64,000 nucleotides of DNA from Gavia stellata. Its lineage: Eukaryota; Chordata; Aves; Gaviiformes; Gaviidae. The stretch is from assembly GCF_030936135.1 (NCBI RefSeq), contig NC_082613.1, forward strand, positions 1,488,001 through 1,552,000, written 5' to 3'. Within the stretch, counting starts at the first letter, position 1; the number at the start of each line of letters is the position of its first letter. Below, piece after piece: positions 14,451 through 25,173 of this stretch. A program made the position numbers and the translations under genes. Under the pieces are notes generated by a model. That model was not told the DNA's origin and searched no databases. It was given only the letters and a program-made list of their open reading frames with translations.

Positions 14451-16600
14451 ATTTACATTGTGAGGGATTTTATGAAAGTCCTTAAATACCTTTCTCAGAG
14501 ACCAGCGTTGGAGGTTAAATTATTTTTAACGGGGCTTGTGTGTGTTAATTATCTAACACTGCCCCTAAGAGGAGTCTGTTAAGCTCTCTTTATCAAAAAA
14601 CTTAGTCTATTGGGAATTATTCCTTTCAAAGAACGTTCATTATTTGATATCTGAAGGTCTAGGAAGCTACTGTCTCCAGCACCAGTTTTGTGCATTCAGG
14701 CAGAGAATTACGCCGCCCCTTGAAGAGCCATGTACACTTCTGGAAGAAATCCCATTCCCTAGAAATCCTGCAGTTTTAGAGTTCATGGAGCATGTTTACT
14801 TAAAGACTACCACTGTTATTTATGTGTAGAGCTATTTAAAAATGGATGTTAAACTGAAATATTATTAGTTCTTTGCTTTTTTATCTACTTTAGGATAAGT
14901 TTGAACACTTCCACTGTCGTTCTGTAAAGGTAGTGTTTTGTACGCGACGCGCAGGATGGTTGTGTGCATTCAGCGCTCCTGAGTGTTGTGGTGCTGTGGG
15001 TATGCTGACCTCTCTTAATACCAAATCAATAAAAACCACAAGAAGATGTTTCCTTCGCTCACTGGCGTTTGGTCTGAAGGATCAAAACTGGCAGCCGCCT
15101 AAGCTGGCCTTCGGGTTCACCTCCTCAGAGTCGGTGGTTTTGGTGATTTTCTTAAAATTCGAAAGGATGGATGATAGTGCCATCCTGGTTTTCCAGGCGT
15201 TTGCCTGCCTCGGTTGCACCCCTGTGCGCCTGGGACTGCTAACACGTGCTGGTCCTGGCACGCGTTGATTTATTTCTCTGTGCAGGGTTTGGGGAACGTG
15301 AGGAATTGATTTCGAGGGGCTGTTCAGAGAAAAGGCTCGAAAAGGGCTGAAGGCCCTGCACTGGCCTGGGGCTGGCGGGGCTGGGGCCGCTTGGTTTTCT
15401 TTTTTCCATGTAGGAATATTTGATAAAATTAGCAATAAGAAGCCTTTGCCGCTGTTCTCCAAGGGGTTACTCTTCTGGGTGTAAGGGAGGGAAACCTGAC
15501 CCTGTTTGGTAAAAACCTTTCCATTTTCTGCAAAAGAAACAGCGTTTTTCCTTTTGCGATGCGAACAGGAGCGACACTCCCCAAGCGCAGCCCCGGCCAT
15601 GTAACTGAGCGCGGCTCCTTTCCCGCTCCTCTCTGGGCCCGGGCCCGGCAGTTCTGTTCAGGAGCCTGAGCACCGACCCGGGAAAGGGTTTGGTTTTCCA
15701 CAGCTCACGCTCGATGTCTTGGGAGCGAGCCCGTGGCAAAGGAGGAGGGAAACCCTCTCCCTCGTTCCCCCACCGCAGACCCAATCCCTGCTAGCGCGGT
15801 GTGTCTCCTGGTGAGCCCCAGCTCTGTGGGTCAGGGCGCCGTGCCACGCATCCTGGGAAACTGAGCGCTGCAGGCTGGGGAAGGAAGGAGAAACCATTTT
15901 TCTCCCCCAAAAGCCATCCGAAATGACTCTGCGTCTCACACCGGAGCTGCTGCCTGCACCACGCCTGCCACTGCCACAAGGTGAGAGCGGCTGCAGTGGC
16001 AGCAGACGGGATAACTCATTAATTTCCCTTCCAAGGAGAGAGACTGTGCATCGGATTCACCAGGAAGGAGGGAAACAAAAGGAGGCTGGAGGCAAGCAGG
16101 AGGCGGGCAGGAATAAATGAGAGGCAGGATATGGAGACGTTGAAAACAGTCTGCGTATCGGAATAATGAGGTACAAATCTTGCAGGAAATAGTCCTGGAA
16201 GAAAGGCTGGCGCGTATTTACAGGACAGGTTTGTCAGAACGCCGCCGCAGCTGAGGGGCAGGGGGAGCACCCGCCGTGGGGAGCGGCCAGCCCTGCATCC
16301 CGTGCACGGCCTGAGGCGTTTAATCCCGACCAGCCGCACTCAGTTTTGGACTGGGGTCCGGGTCCAACCCAGGAGTAACTCCTGCTCCGGCCTCGCCGAC
16401 ACATGAGCAGTTTCCCTCTGTAGGTCTGTGTGCGTGCGTACATGTGGGGTGTTACAGCTATATATGGAACGTACCTACACCTCTGTGTGCATCCCGCAGT
16501 TCTCCCAGTCTCCGGAGGGAGAGGCCTCCAGTATCACCCCCGGGGCAGTCTCGGGCGTGGTCACCAGAGCTGAGTGGAGCCAAAGCCCCGCTGCGTGCCA
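14451..16600. other. Intergenic DNA between RAD21L1 and SNPH
   Basis: No exon of a known gene was recognised. Composition shifts from AT-rich next to RAD21L1 to GC-rich approaching the SNPH CpG island. The longest open frame (minus strand, 15082-15600) has no recognisable domain and is treated as chance. Confidence 0.5.
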
Positions 16601-16604
16601 GGTG

Positions 16605-16862
16605 GGCCCCAGTAAGTCGCTGGGTAGGTCCCAGTAAGTTGCTAGGTAGGTCCCAGTAAGCCACTCAGTGGGCTCCAGTAAGTTGCTGGGTAGGTCCCAG
16701 TAAGTGTCTCAGTGGGCCCCAGTAAGTTTCTGGGTAGGTCCCAGTAAGTCTCTCGGTGGGCCCCAGTAAGTCGCGGGGTAGGTCCCAGTGAGTAAGTTGC
16801 TGGGTAGGTCCCTGTAAGTCGCTTGATGGGCCCCAGTAAGTCACTGGGTGGGCCCCAGTATA
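16605..16862. repeat. 22-bp minisatellite with a GTAAGT motif in almost every unit
   Basis: About 11-12 tandem units of roughly 22 bp with the core ggtaggtcccagtaagtngc. Units alternate between a taggtcccag type and a tgggccccag type, giving a partly dimeric 44-bp period. One unit carries a 4-bp insertion near 16790. Ten exact GTAAGT hexamers, one GTAAGC and one GTGAGT occur on the + strand. The array lies about 650 bp upstream of the SNPH CpG island. Confidence 0.9.
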
Positions 16863-17091
16863 CGCGGTGCAGCCTCGCCCCAGACGTTTGCTCGCTCCGT
16901 ACCTGGGGAAGGTGAAGCTCGACCGCTACCGCGGGAACGTGCAGGTGGTACCGCGAGCAGCCCGCTGGCGCGCGAGGGCCCGGGCGCTGGTGATGACCAC
17001 CACGCTTTCGTGTCGAGCGAGCGGGAAGGGTGCCGAGCACCCGCTCCCCAGGGGAGCCCAGGGCAGCGGTTCAGTGGCCCCCGGAGCCGGC

Positions 17092-17128
17092 GGAGGGATG
17101 GAGGGAGGGATGGAGGGATGGAGGGAGG
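17092..17128 (+). repeat. Purine tract (GGAGGGAT)n upstream of SNPH
   Basis: Pure-purine-rich simple repeat of ggagggat/ggagggag units. Its reverse complement occurs at 17538-17580 (see that entry), so the two tracts are inverted repeats flanking the first part of the SNPH CpG island. Confidence 0.85.
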
Positions 17129-17199
17129 CACCGAGTTTCACTTGATGGATTTATTTCACTTTAGCAAAGTGCGTCATTAACCGGGCGCACGGGTGACCT

Positions 17200-17990
17200 C
17201 ACAGCCGGACGAGTGGGATGGAAATCACACCGACGGGGGGATGGAAATCACACTCCAAGGGCCGGGCGGCCCCAGCGCGGGGCTGCCCCGGCTCCCCCGG
17301 CCTCCCCCTCCGCCGGGCTCCGGCGGGGAGAGGAGCCGAGCGCGGGGGGGCCCCCGCCGGGGAGGGACCCCCACAACCGGCGTCTTGGCTTCTTTTTTGG
17401 GGGGCGCTGCGCCCCGGCGGAGGGGAGTTGCCGTGGAAACGGGGGGAAACCCGGCGGGGGGGCGGGGGGGGGCACCCGCGCCGCCGTTGCTTTAAGAGCG
17501 CAGAGGAGGGAGGCAAATTACGCAGCTGCAAGGCTCATCCCTCCCTCCCTCCATCCCTCCCTCCATCCCTCCATCCCTCCGCCGCCGCGCTCCCCGGCCG
17601 CCCCGCCGCACCCATGGAGGCCGGCGCAGGTGATGGAGGCGGGGGGGGGCGCGGGGCGGGGGGGGGGAGGGATGCGCGCACCGCCCCGCCCCGCGCTCCG
17701 CTCCGCGCCCCGCGCAGCCGCCGCTCACCGCCCGCTCTCTCCCTTCCCCGCCAGGTCGCTGAGCCCCCCCCGCCCCGGCTGAGCCCCGGACATCGGCGGG
17801 GCCCCGCGCAGGTGAGCGGGGCGCGGTGCGGGGCGCGGGCGGGGGGCGGCGGGGCCCGGCGGGCGCCGTGACTCATCCCTTTCTGGCTGCAGGCTCGGGG
17901 GGGGACCCGCAGCACGGGGCTGGCCGCGCCGCTCCGCATCGGGGAGCGCGGGGGGGGCCGCGGGGCAGAGGGTGCGTGGGGCGGGTCGCG
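17200..17990 (+). promoter_or_regulatory. SNPH: SNPH CpG-island promoter and noncoding first exon
   Basis: Very dense CpG and GC-rich DNA starts here, 7 kb before the first coding exon of SNPH, with no other + strand gene nearby. A strong splice donor (GCGCAG|GTGAGC, exon end at 17811) would close a noncoding first exon; a weaker alternative donor is at about 17630 (GGCGCAG|GTGATG). The exact transcription start is not readable. Human SNPH also begins with noncoding 5' exons, which supports this reading. Confidence 0.6.
17538..17580 (+). repeat. Pyrimidine tract (ATCCCTCC)n near the SNPH transcription start
   Basis: Simple repeat of ccctccat/ccctccct units on the + strand. At least 26 consecutive bases match the reverse complement of the purine tract at 17092-17128. 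The tract probably sits in the SNPH promoter or first exon. Confidence 0.85.
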
Positions 17991-18000
17991 CATCGGGCCC

Positions 18001-18895
18001 GCAGCACATCCGCATCGCATGCACCGGACCCCCACGGCATCCACCGGACACACAGCACGCCCACCAGACCCGCAACGCATGCACCGGACCTGCATTGCAT
18101 GCACCAGACCCCCCCCCCGGCATGCACCAGCCCCATGTCACACTCACCAGACCCATATTGCATGCACCCGGACCCACGTCACGCACACCGGTCCTGCATC
18201 ACAAGCACTGGACCCATATTGCATGCACTGGACCACACAGCATGCATCGGGGACACATCATGCTCACCAGACCTGCACTCGCCAGACCCTCCCTGCATGC
18301 TCCAGACCCACATCACATGCACCAGGCCCTCCCTGCATGCTCCAGACCCACATCACATGCACCAGACCCTCCCTGCATGCTCCAGACCCACATCACATGC
18401 ACCAGACCCTCCCTGCATGCTCCAGACCCACATCACATGCACCAGACCCACATCACATGCACCAGACCCTCCCTGCATGCTCCAGACCCACATCACATGC
18501 ACCAGACCCACATTACATGGACCAGGCCCTCCCTGCATGCACCAGACCCACATCACATGCACCAGACCCACATCACATGCACCAGACCCACATTACATGG
18601 ACCAGGCCCTCCCTGCATGCACCAGACCCACATCACATGCACCAGACCCACATCACATGCACCAGACCCACATTACATGGACCAGGCCCTCCCTGCATGC
18701 ACTAGACCCACATCACATGCACCAGACCCTCCCTGCATGCTCCAGATCCACATCACATGCACCAGACCCTCCCTGCATGCTCCAGACCTGCATCACATGC
18801 ACCAGACCTGCATCACATGCACCAGACCCTCCCTGCATGCTCCAGACCCACATCACATGCACCAGACCTGCATCACATGCACCAGACCCCCATCT
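18001..18895 (+). repeat. 20-bp minisatellite in SNPH intron 1 (about 44 units)
   Basis: Tandem 20-bp monomers of two main types, catgcaccagacccacatca and catgctccagaccctccctg-like, arranged in 40- and 60-bp higher-order units. The first 280 bp (18001-18280) are diverged and the middle is nearly homogeneous, so the centre was amplified recently. The array contains about 14 + strand TGCATG hexamers and many TCACATG motifs. No stop codon arises in any + frame, which creates long spurious open frames (up to 402 codons). Confidence 0.93.
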
Positions 18896-21800
18896 GCTCA
18901 TACAGCATCCGTATGTGTCTCCCGGCACCATGGGGCATTGCAGGAGCCGGAGCTGCTGTGCAATTGAGATTTTATTATTTAATGGCTTAATGCTCCATCT
19001 CCGAAGGGACACAGCAAATACAGGAGCTGATTGATGAGCCGGGTGCTCCTTCTTTCTCCTCCCCGCAAGGTCAGTGCCGCCCGGTTGTCACACAGAAGGC
19101 TGCTGCTGTGCATTTTGTTGTGCTTATAAAGTACCGGCATCCCCACCCTGCCCTGGCAATGGGTGCCTTGTGCCGTGACCTTGGGCCAGAAGGTGCAAAT
19201 CCTCATTTCCAGGGCTGCAGAGGTCCCTGCCCGGGGGGTCAGGAGGGGGCAGTGCCCGTGCTCGCGCCCCGGCAGCGCTGCGGCGGGCTGAGGCGGCAGA
19301 TTTGGCACGTTGTTAAAGTAGGCCATTCCAGCGGTGCGGAGATGCAGGGCCCGTCACCGCCGTCTTTCCCAGCCCACCTTCAAGGTGGATGGTGGTTAGG
19401 GGAGCCCTGCTTCCGCCGCGCCGAGGCTGCGCGGGGGTGTGGAGGGGAGGAGTAGCTGTTGCGCTGGAAGCTGGGTTTCTCTTCCATGTTTTTGCCTGCA
19501 TATCCCGAAGGAGCGGGCTTTTCCCTCCGCTGACCGGTCCTCAGCTCGGCTCCTCAGCAGAGCATCTGCACAGGATGGGCTGTGGGGCGTAACCTCATGT
19601 GCATCCCTGACCTGCCAACCTTCCCAGCCTTCGGAAGACCGTGGGATACCATCCCAGGTATCCTGCTCCTACTCTCATGGCAATAGCTGCTGCTGCAGCA
19701 TTTGTCACGGAGCTCCTTTCCCTTTTCCCTTTGCCTCCAGAGGCCCCAGCAAGAGACCAGCCTGTTCCCTCTGGTCAGGCACCTTATTTTTAGCTAACGA
19801 GGGCCAGGAATTGCCCCCTCCCCGTTTGGCGCTGCAGCCAGGTCAACTGGAAAAGTGATGAGCTGCATAACCCGATCTTTTCGAATGGTCTCTATTTTCC
19901 TGTAATCTCTGGGTGTCAACTCAGCATTTTATAACAAACAAGAGAATAAAAGGAGATGGCTCCTGTGTTTCGGTACGTGATACAACAACTCTTAGCAAAA
20001 TTGATTTTTCTGGTGGTGTTGCATAAACATCCTGTGCATTTTGTCCTGGCTCTTGCCCCGAGCACTCTGCTCTGGCGTGAACCAGAGCATCTCCCTCTGT
20101 CCGGGACCCAGGTGAAGCTCTGCCTGCTTTGGGACGAGCCCATCTCCGCTGGAGCAGGGAGCAGAGTTTCCCAGCCCCTGGGGATACCGCCGCTCCCTTG
20201 GAAACTCCCCAGCAGGAGCAAAGCAGCCCCTGTCTCCAAAAAAATCCCCAGTGGCAGCAGGAGGAGCGCGGACACGGTCACCGCTGTGCACCAGGCAGCC
20301 TGTGTTTGCGTCCGGCAGCTCGGACGGTGCCTGCAGTGCCTGCGGCACTGACCCCCTCCTTCACCGGACTTCTGCCGGCCTCGGCTCCGGCTGCCAGATC
20401 CTGCCTCTTCCCTCCACCACCCAACTGCATCCCAGTCCCTTTCCAAACACAAACTGATCCCGGCATTGCCGCTGCCCCGGGGATGCAGTGCTCCGTCCCA
20501 AATCAGGTTGCTGGTTGTTTGCCACGTTCAGCGCTTTGCTTATTTTTAGGGTGAAGGAAAAAGCAGAGCCCGTGTCGGAAAGGCAGGGAGGTCTCCTCAG
20601 GAGCCCTTTTGGTTCCCCAGAAAAATGAAGCTGTGATTTCCCTCCCCCTGTTGCTCTCTGCTTTTAATCTTGTTAGTACTGGAAGGCTGAAAATCTCCCG
20701 GCTGCCCCTCGCCCGGTGCGGAGGGACCCGCGGGGAAGGCACTGTTCTTCTCCTGAGGTTTCTGCGGAATCGGTAAAGCTGCTCTGAGGCTCTTGGGCTT
20801 GGTGCCACCATTGCAAAATATTCCTAATGCAGGATGCATCAAGGAAAACAAGGGAATCCGGCAGCGGGCAGGGTGACAGGAACCCAGACAAAAGAAGCAG
20901 TGAGCGAGAAATCCGGGGAGATGCAGCGGCTGCTGGGCCTGGGCGGCTGTGTGCCGAGGGCTGGGGCTGGGGCTGCCGAACGAGCCCGCCTGCTCTTGCA
21001 CCTTCTCTGCGTGTTCCCCGCGGGGACGGGTCGAGCTGGTGGGGCAGCTCGGGCCAGCGCAGCAGCCCGTTCCTTCTGAACCCTGCGGAAGGCGAGCGAA
21101 CAGAGACGCCTCGGAAGCGAGAGCCTGTGGTGGGAAAACCTCTGGAGGAACGGGCTGAGGAATCATTGGAGGCTTCACCGAGCCGATGGTGAGGGTCTCG
21201 CTGGGGGTCCCGTGGCCCCGTTCCCCATGCAGGAGGCTTCTAGGAGGAGTGATACGTGCCCAGCCCTGTCTGTCCATCGCTGGCACCGCCGGGGGATCGC
21301 ATGTGGCATGGGGAAGCATCGGTGTTCAAGCCAAAGAGGCATCGCTGCCCCGCAGAGATGCCTGAGCTGCAATTCTTGGGGAAATCCTGCACTGGAGCGC
21401 TGGGCTGAGCCTCGGGGTGCTCAGCTGGCACTCTGCCACCGCTCTGCCACCGCTCTGCCACCCGTCTGGCTTTGCGTCGCCATCGTGGTGTGGTCTGTGG
21501 GGCGGCAGCGCCCCAGACCCCCTCTGCGGCCGGCGGGAGCTGGAGCCCCACCGGGGGATGCAGCTCGGGAGCACCCGGAGCCCCGTGGCGTCACCATCCC
21601 AGGTGGTGGCAGCGTGGGGGGCTCTCGGCCCCAGGGGACATGCCGAGGCCGAGCAACCTGTGCTGGCAGGGACAGGGCACGAGCCGTGCCTGGGGGTGCC
21701 GGTGCCGGTGCCGGATGCCATTCCCAGTGTGGGCGTGTGGAGCAGCGGCTGCCTGAGCCCTGCCTGGGGCTGGGTGCTGCCTGGGGCTGGGCGCTGCGTG

Positions 21801-24800
21801 GGGCTGGGCGCTGCTGACCACAGCAGGCACGGAAAGTGCTCGGAGAGCAGTTCCGGCACAACGTGCCGGTGAGGGGGGTCTCCAGTCCTGGGGGCGAGAG
21901 GCTCTTGCGCCCGGCTGTGCTCCATCCCACCCTGCGTGGGGTGTCAGCTTTTCGTGCTGTAACGCCGGCTGTTTCCTTATCAAGGACCATTGCTTTTATT
22001 TAGCATGAATTCCCCAGGCTAATTCTGGTGCACGGAATAAGCACTGTTTTGTGCTTTGTTTTTAAAAGAGCTGCCTTTCTGTTCCACTATGGGCTGGGAG
22101 ATCCACAGGGAATTTTGCTGTTGGTGGCTTCAAGAGAGTGTTAGACCTTGCAATGGGCAGCGTTCATCCTGCCCATCCCCAGAGCTGCGTTCTGGGGTGG
22201 TTTGCAAGATGCTGAAACACATAGGTGGTTTGCAGCATGATCTCTGGGTCTGGTGTAAGCTCAGCGCCTGTTTCTGATGCCGGGTTATTGCTGCTCGGGG
22301 TTTCTCCGGAGCCTGTGCCGCGGACACATCCCCGCTCCTGGGGCGCAAGCTGGTTTTGTCAGCTCCATAAGGATCAACCCACAAGGAAGGGATTCTCCCA
22401 CGTTTCTTCTCTGTCCTGCAAGACGTTCCCCATATTCCTCGTTCTACAAAGATGAAAATAAGGTGGAGGAAATCCCCTCTGCAGAGCACTGGAAAAGTGG
22501 AGGTCTTCACTGCTTCTCCCTTCCTTGCGATTCAGATGTGGTACAATAATCTCCTCTTTCCTCTTGCTTTCATGGCAGGCTCCCTTTGCACTACCACTGA
22601 TCATGCTGGTCCACACGACAGTGGTAATTCTGAGTGCAAATAAGTAATTCCCTCTGCCTTTAGACGCAAAGTAGCCACGTACCGTGTGGGAAGGTGTGTT
22701 TTCAGCTTTGGTGCTAGGTCTGCCCAACCTGCCTGTCCTTGGCAGCCCATGGGCACGGTGAGGCTCTTGGGGAGACCAAAATGGCCCATTGATTCTTCGG
22801 GAATAAAGGCAGTGACAATTTATTACCAGTGATTAAGTTCAAGCCTGCTTGTTCAAGCCACCCTGGGGCAGCCTGGCGAGGCAGAGCCGGTAGCCGGCCG
22901 GGAGGGGATGCGCAGCCCATCAAGTTTGTGAGATGGGGACCCAGGCAGGGCGCAGGATGGTGCTCCCCCCGCCACGGGGTGTCGGTGCCCGCCGGCAGAC
23001 CTCGGCCGGGCTCCCTGCGGCAGCAGCCCGGGGCTGCTCTGAGTTTCTCACCCGCTAAACCTGCCGGCGCCGCGAGAGGCACCGAGCCTTGGCGTGGGTG
23101 CCAGGTGAGTCTGCAGCAGTGGGAGGAGGAGGAGGAGGAACTGAGCTCGCCAGGCGCGAGGCCGAATCCAGACTTCCCCACAGAGCCGTTCCCGGCTGCA
23201 GATGCACCTGGGGTGCAGTATAGGGGGCTCGCAGGAGCCCCCGGCACGGTACCAGCCCCTGTGTTGGATGCACGTGTGCCATCTGCGGTGCTGGCACTTG
23301 CCTGGCGCTGCATTAACCACCCAGCGCTGCCGGGGAGAGCAGAGGGACCCCTGAGCAGAGCGGCTTTGCCTGCGGGTAACTGCTGTGAACAGGGAAGAGC
23401 AGGAGGCAGCGGCGATGCCGAGTACCCCCGGGGCTGCCGCGGGCTGGGGCACAGGGCTTGGGGCTGCGAGAGGGTGAGGAGTTAATCCCCGTGGCCCCAA
23501 AATCTCCCTAAAGCCCTGCCTGAGAGCTGCTCGGGGAGCACCCTGCGGCATGAAAAGCAAGGGATGGGCTGGCCTCGCTGCCCAGCTCTGTGGGGTCCCA
23601 CAGCTGGAGCCTGGGCTATGCCGCAGCCCCGCATGGCGCTGCTGGAGGGTGCTCCCACCAGTGCCGGGGCCGTGCTTGGATGCTGATTCACGCTGCTGCA
23701 TTAGCAAAACCCGCAGCCGCCGCGCAGGCTGTCGCCTCAGGAGCAGTTATCCGGCAGGGCAAAGCGCTGCCTCCTCCTGCCCAGGTCCTCCCCCGCCAAA
23801 TCCGTCCCAGAGGGGAGCAGCAGGACCCCCAGATCCCAGTCGCTGTGTCCCGGGGATGCTGGCACTCCCCCCGGTGTGGGGCACGGTGCCTGCCGGGGCT
23901 GGGGGTTCACCGCGGCTGCACATCACCGGCTCCTCTGCTCCCGCTCTCTGGGCTCTGTGGTGCCCTGGTTTGGGGATCGGGGAGCGGCACATCCTGGGCA
24001 GAGGGGATGCCTGGGCTGGCCGTTGTGGGCTTTGAGCACTAGACCGGAGACAGCCTGGAAAAAACAACCCTGGGGCAGCAAATGCAAAATGCTGCGTTGG
24101 GGTGAGCTGGCTGTGCTCCGTACTCCTCTCCAGCCTCCCCTTCTTGTCCTGCTCCTCGTGCTCCCCTGGACAAGGACCGGGCAGCACTTAGCATTTCCAA
24201 TCGCCCATCGATTATCAGCTGGCCCATCCCATCGCTCGCATTGCTCTGGGCTGGAGCTGCCAAAATCAGGGACAAACGCTGGCATCATATATGGGCTCGG
24301 CAGCCTGTGAGCGCAGTGGGGCATCGCAGTGGTACCGTGGGATGCTCGGCGGGATGGATGGGCTGAGCAGATGCTTTCCGTAGCTCCCCTCCGCTGCAGC
24401 AGTTCACATCCCTGCGTGTGCCCGAGGTGCTGCCTCCTCCAGCAGCACCAGCCAGTTGCTACGAGCCTCTGGATCTGGCCTATTTATTTACAGGAAAACG
24501 GGCTCCATGTTTCCCGAGGGATTAGCTGCTGCTGCCGCATCATGCAGGGCTCTGTGCTTCCTTACCTGATTTCACCGGTGAACGGGTGATTCTGACTTAA
24601 TTAAGGAAAAGCGGGGCAGCCGCCTGCCTGGGTGGCAACCCGGCGAGGTCCAGGGCTGGGTGTCAGAGCCCTCGTCCCATCTCTGCCCCGAGTAATGCCA
24701 CCACTGCAGGCACCCTGCATCCCTGTGGCAGAGCTCCCTTCCCTGGCGGGGACGAGGACTGGGGCTCGGGGGAAAGCTTGTCCCGTGTCTGGAGATTGGT

Positions 24801-25173
24801 GGGAAAGGGGCTTTGTACCACAGGCAGGTACCTGCTATGCTTCTGGTTTGCCTTATAAATTAAGAAAGCCTTCATCCTACGCCTGCAGCACGCCCTGCCG
24901 GGGCAGAACCCTGGGCACGCAGCATCCCAGCGTTCCTGAGCGGTGGGGGGCAGGCAGGGAGCACAGCCCAGATGTGCAGGGGATGCAGTCCACATCTGTC
25001 CCTGCACAGGTGGCCCTGGGGACTAAACTGATGCCCTGGTGCAGGGGCTCATCCCTGCACCGGCGCTTTGCATGGCTCCCATCTCACCGGGGACGTTTCC
25101 CTGCCTTCATCTCCTCTCTCTGTTGCATTTAACCTGCAGTTCCCCTGCGCCCAGGACCCGCGGCACCGCGGCA

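Noticed and set aside
15082-15600. 172-codon minus-strand open frame in the RAD21L1-SNPH spacer
   Set aside because: No recognisable domain, no splice context and no promoter signal; length is plausible by chance at this GC content.
16605-16862. CRISPR-like array
   Set aside because: Units are directly contiguous with no unique spacers, and this is a vertebrate genome.
17826-19034. 402-, 331- and 228-codon open frames on the + strand
   Set aside because: They are translations of the 20-bp minisatellite. All three + frames are open because the unit has no stop codon.
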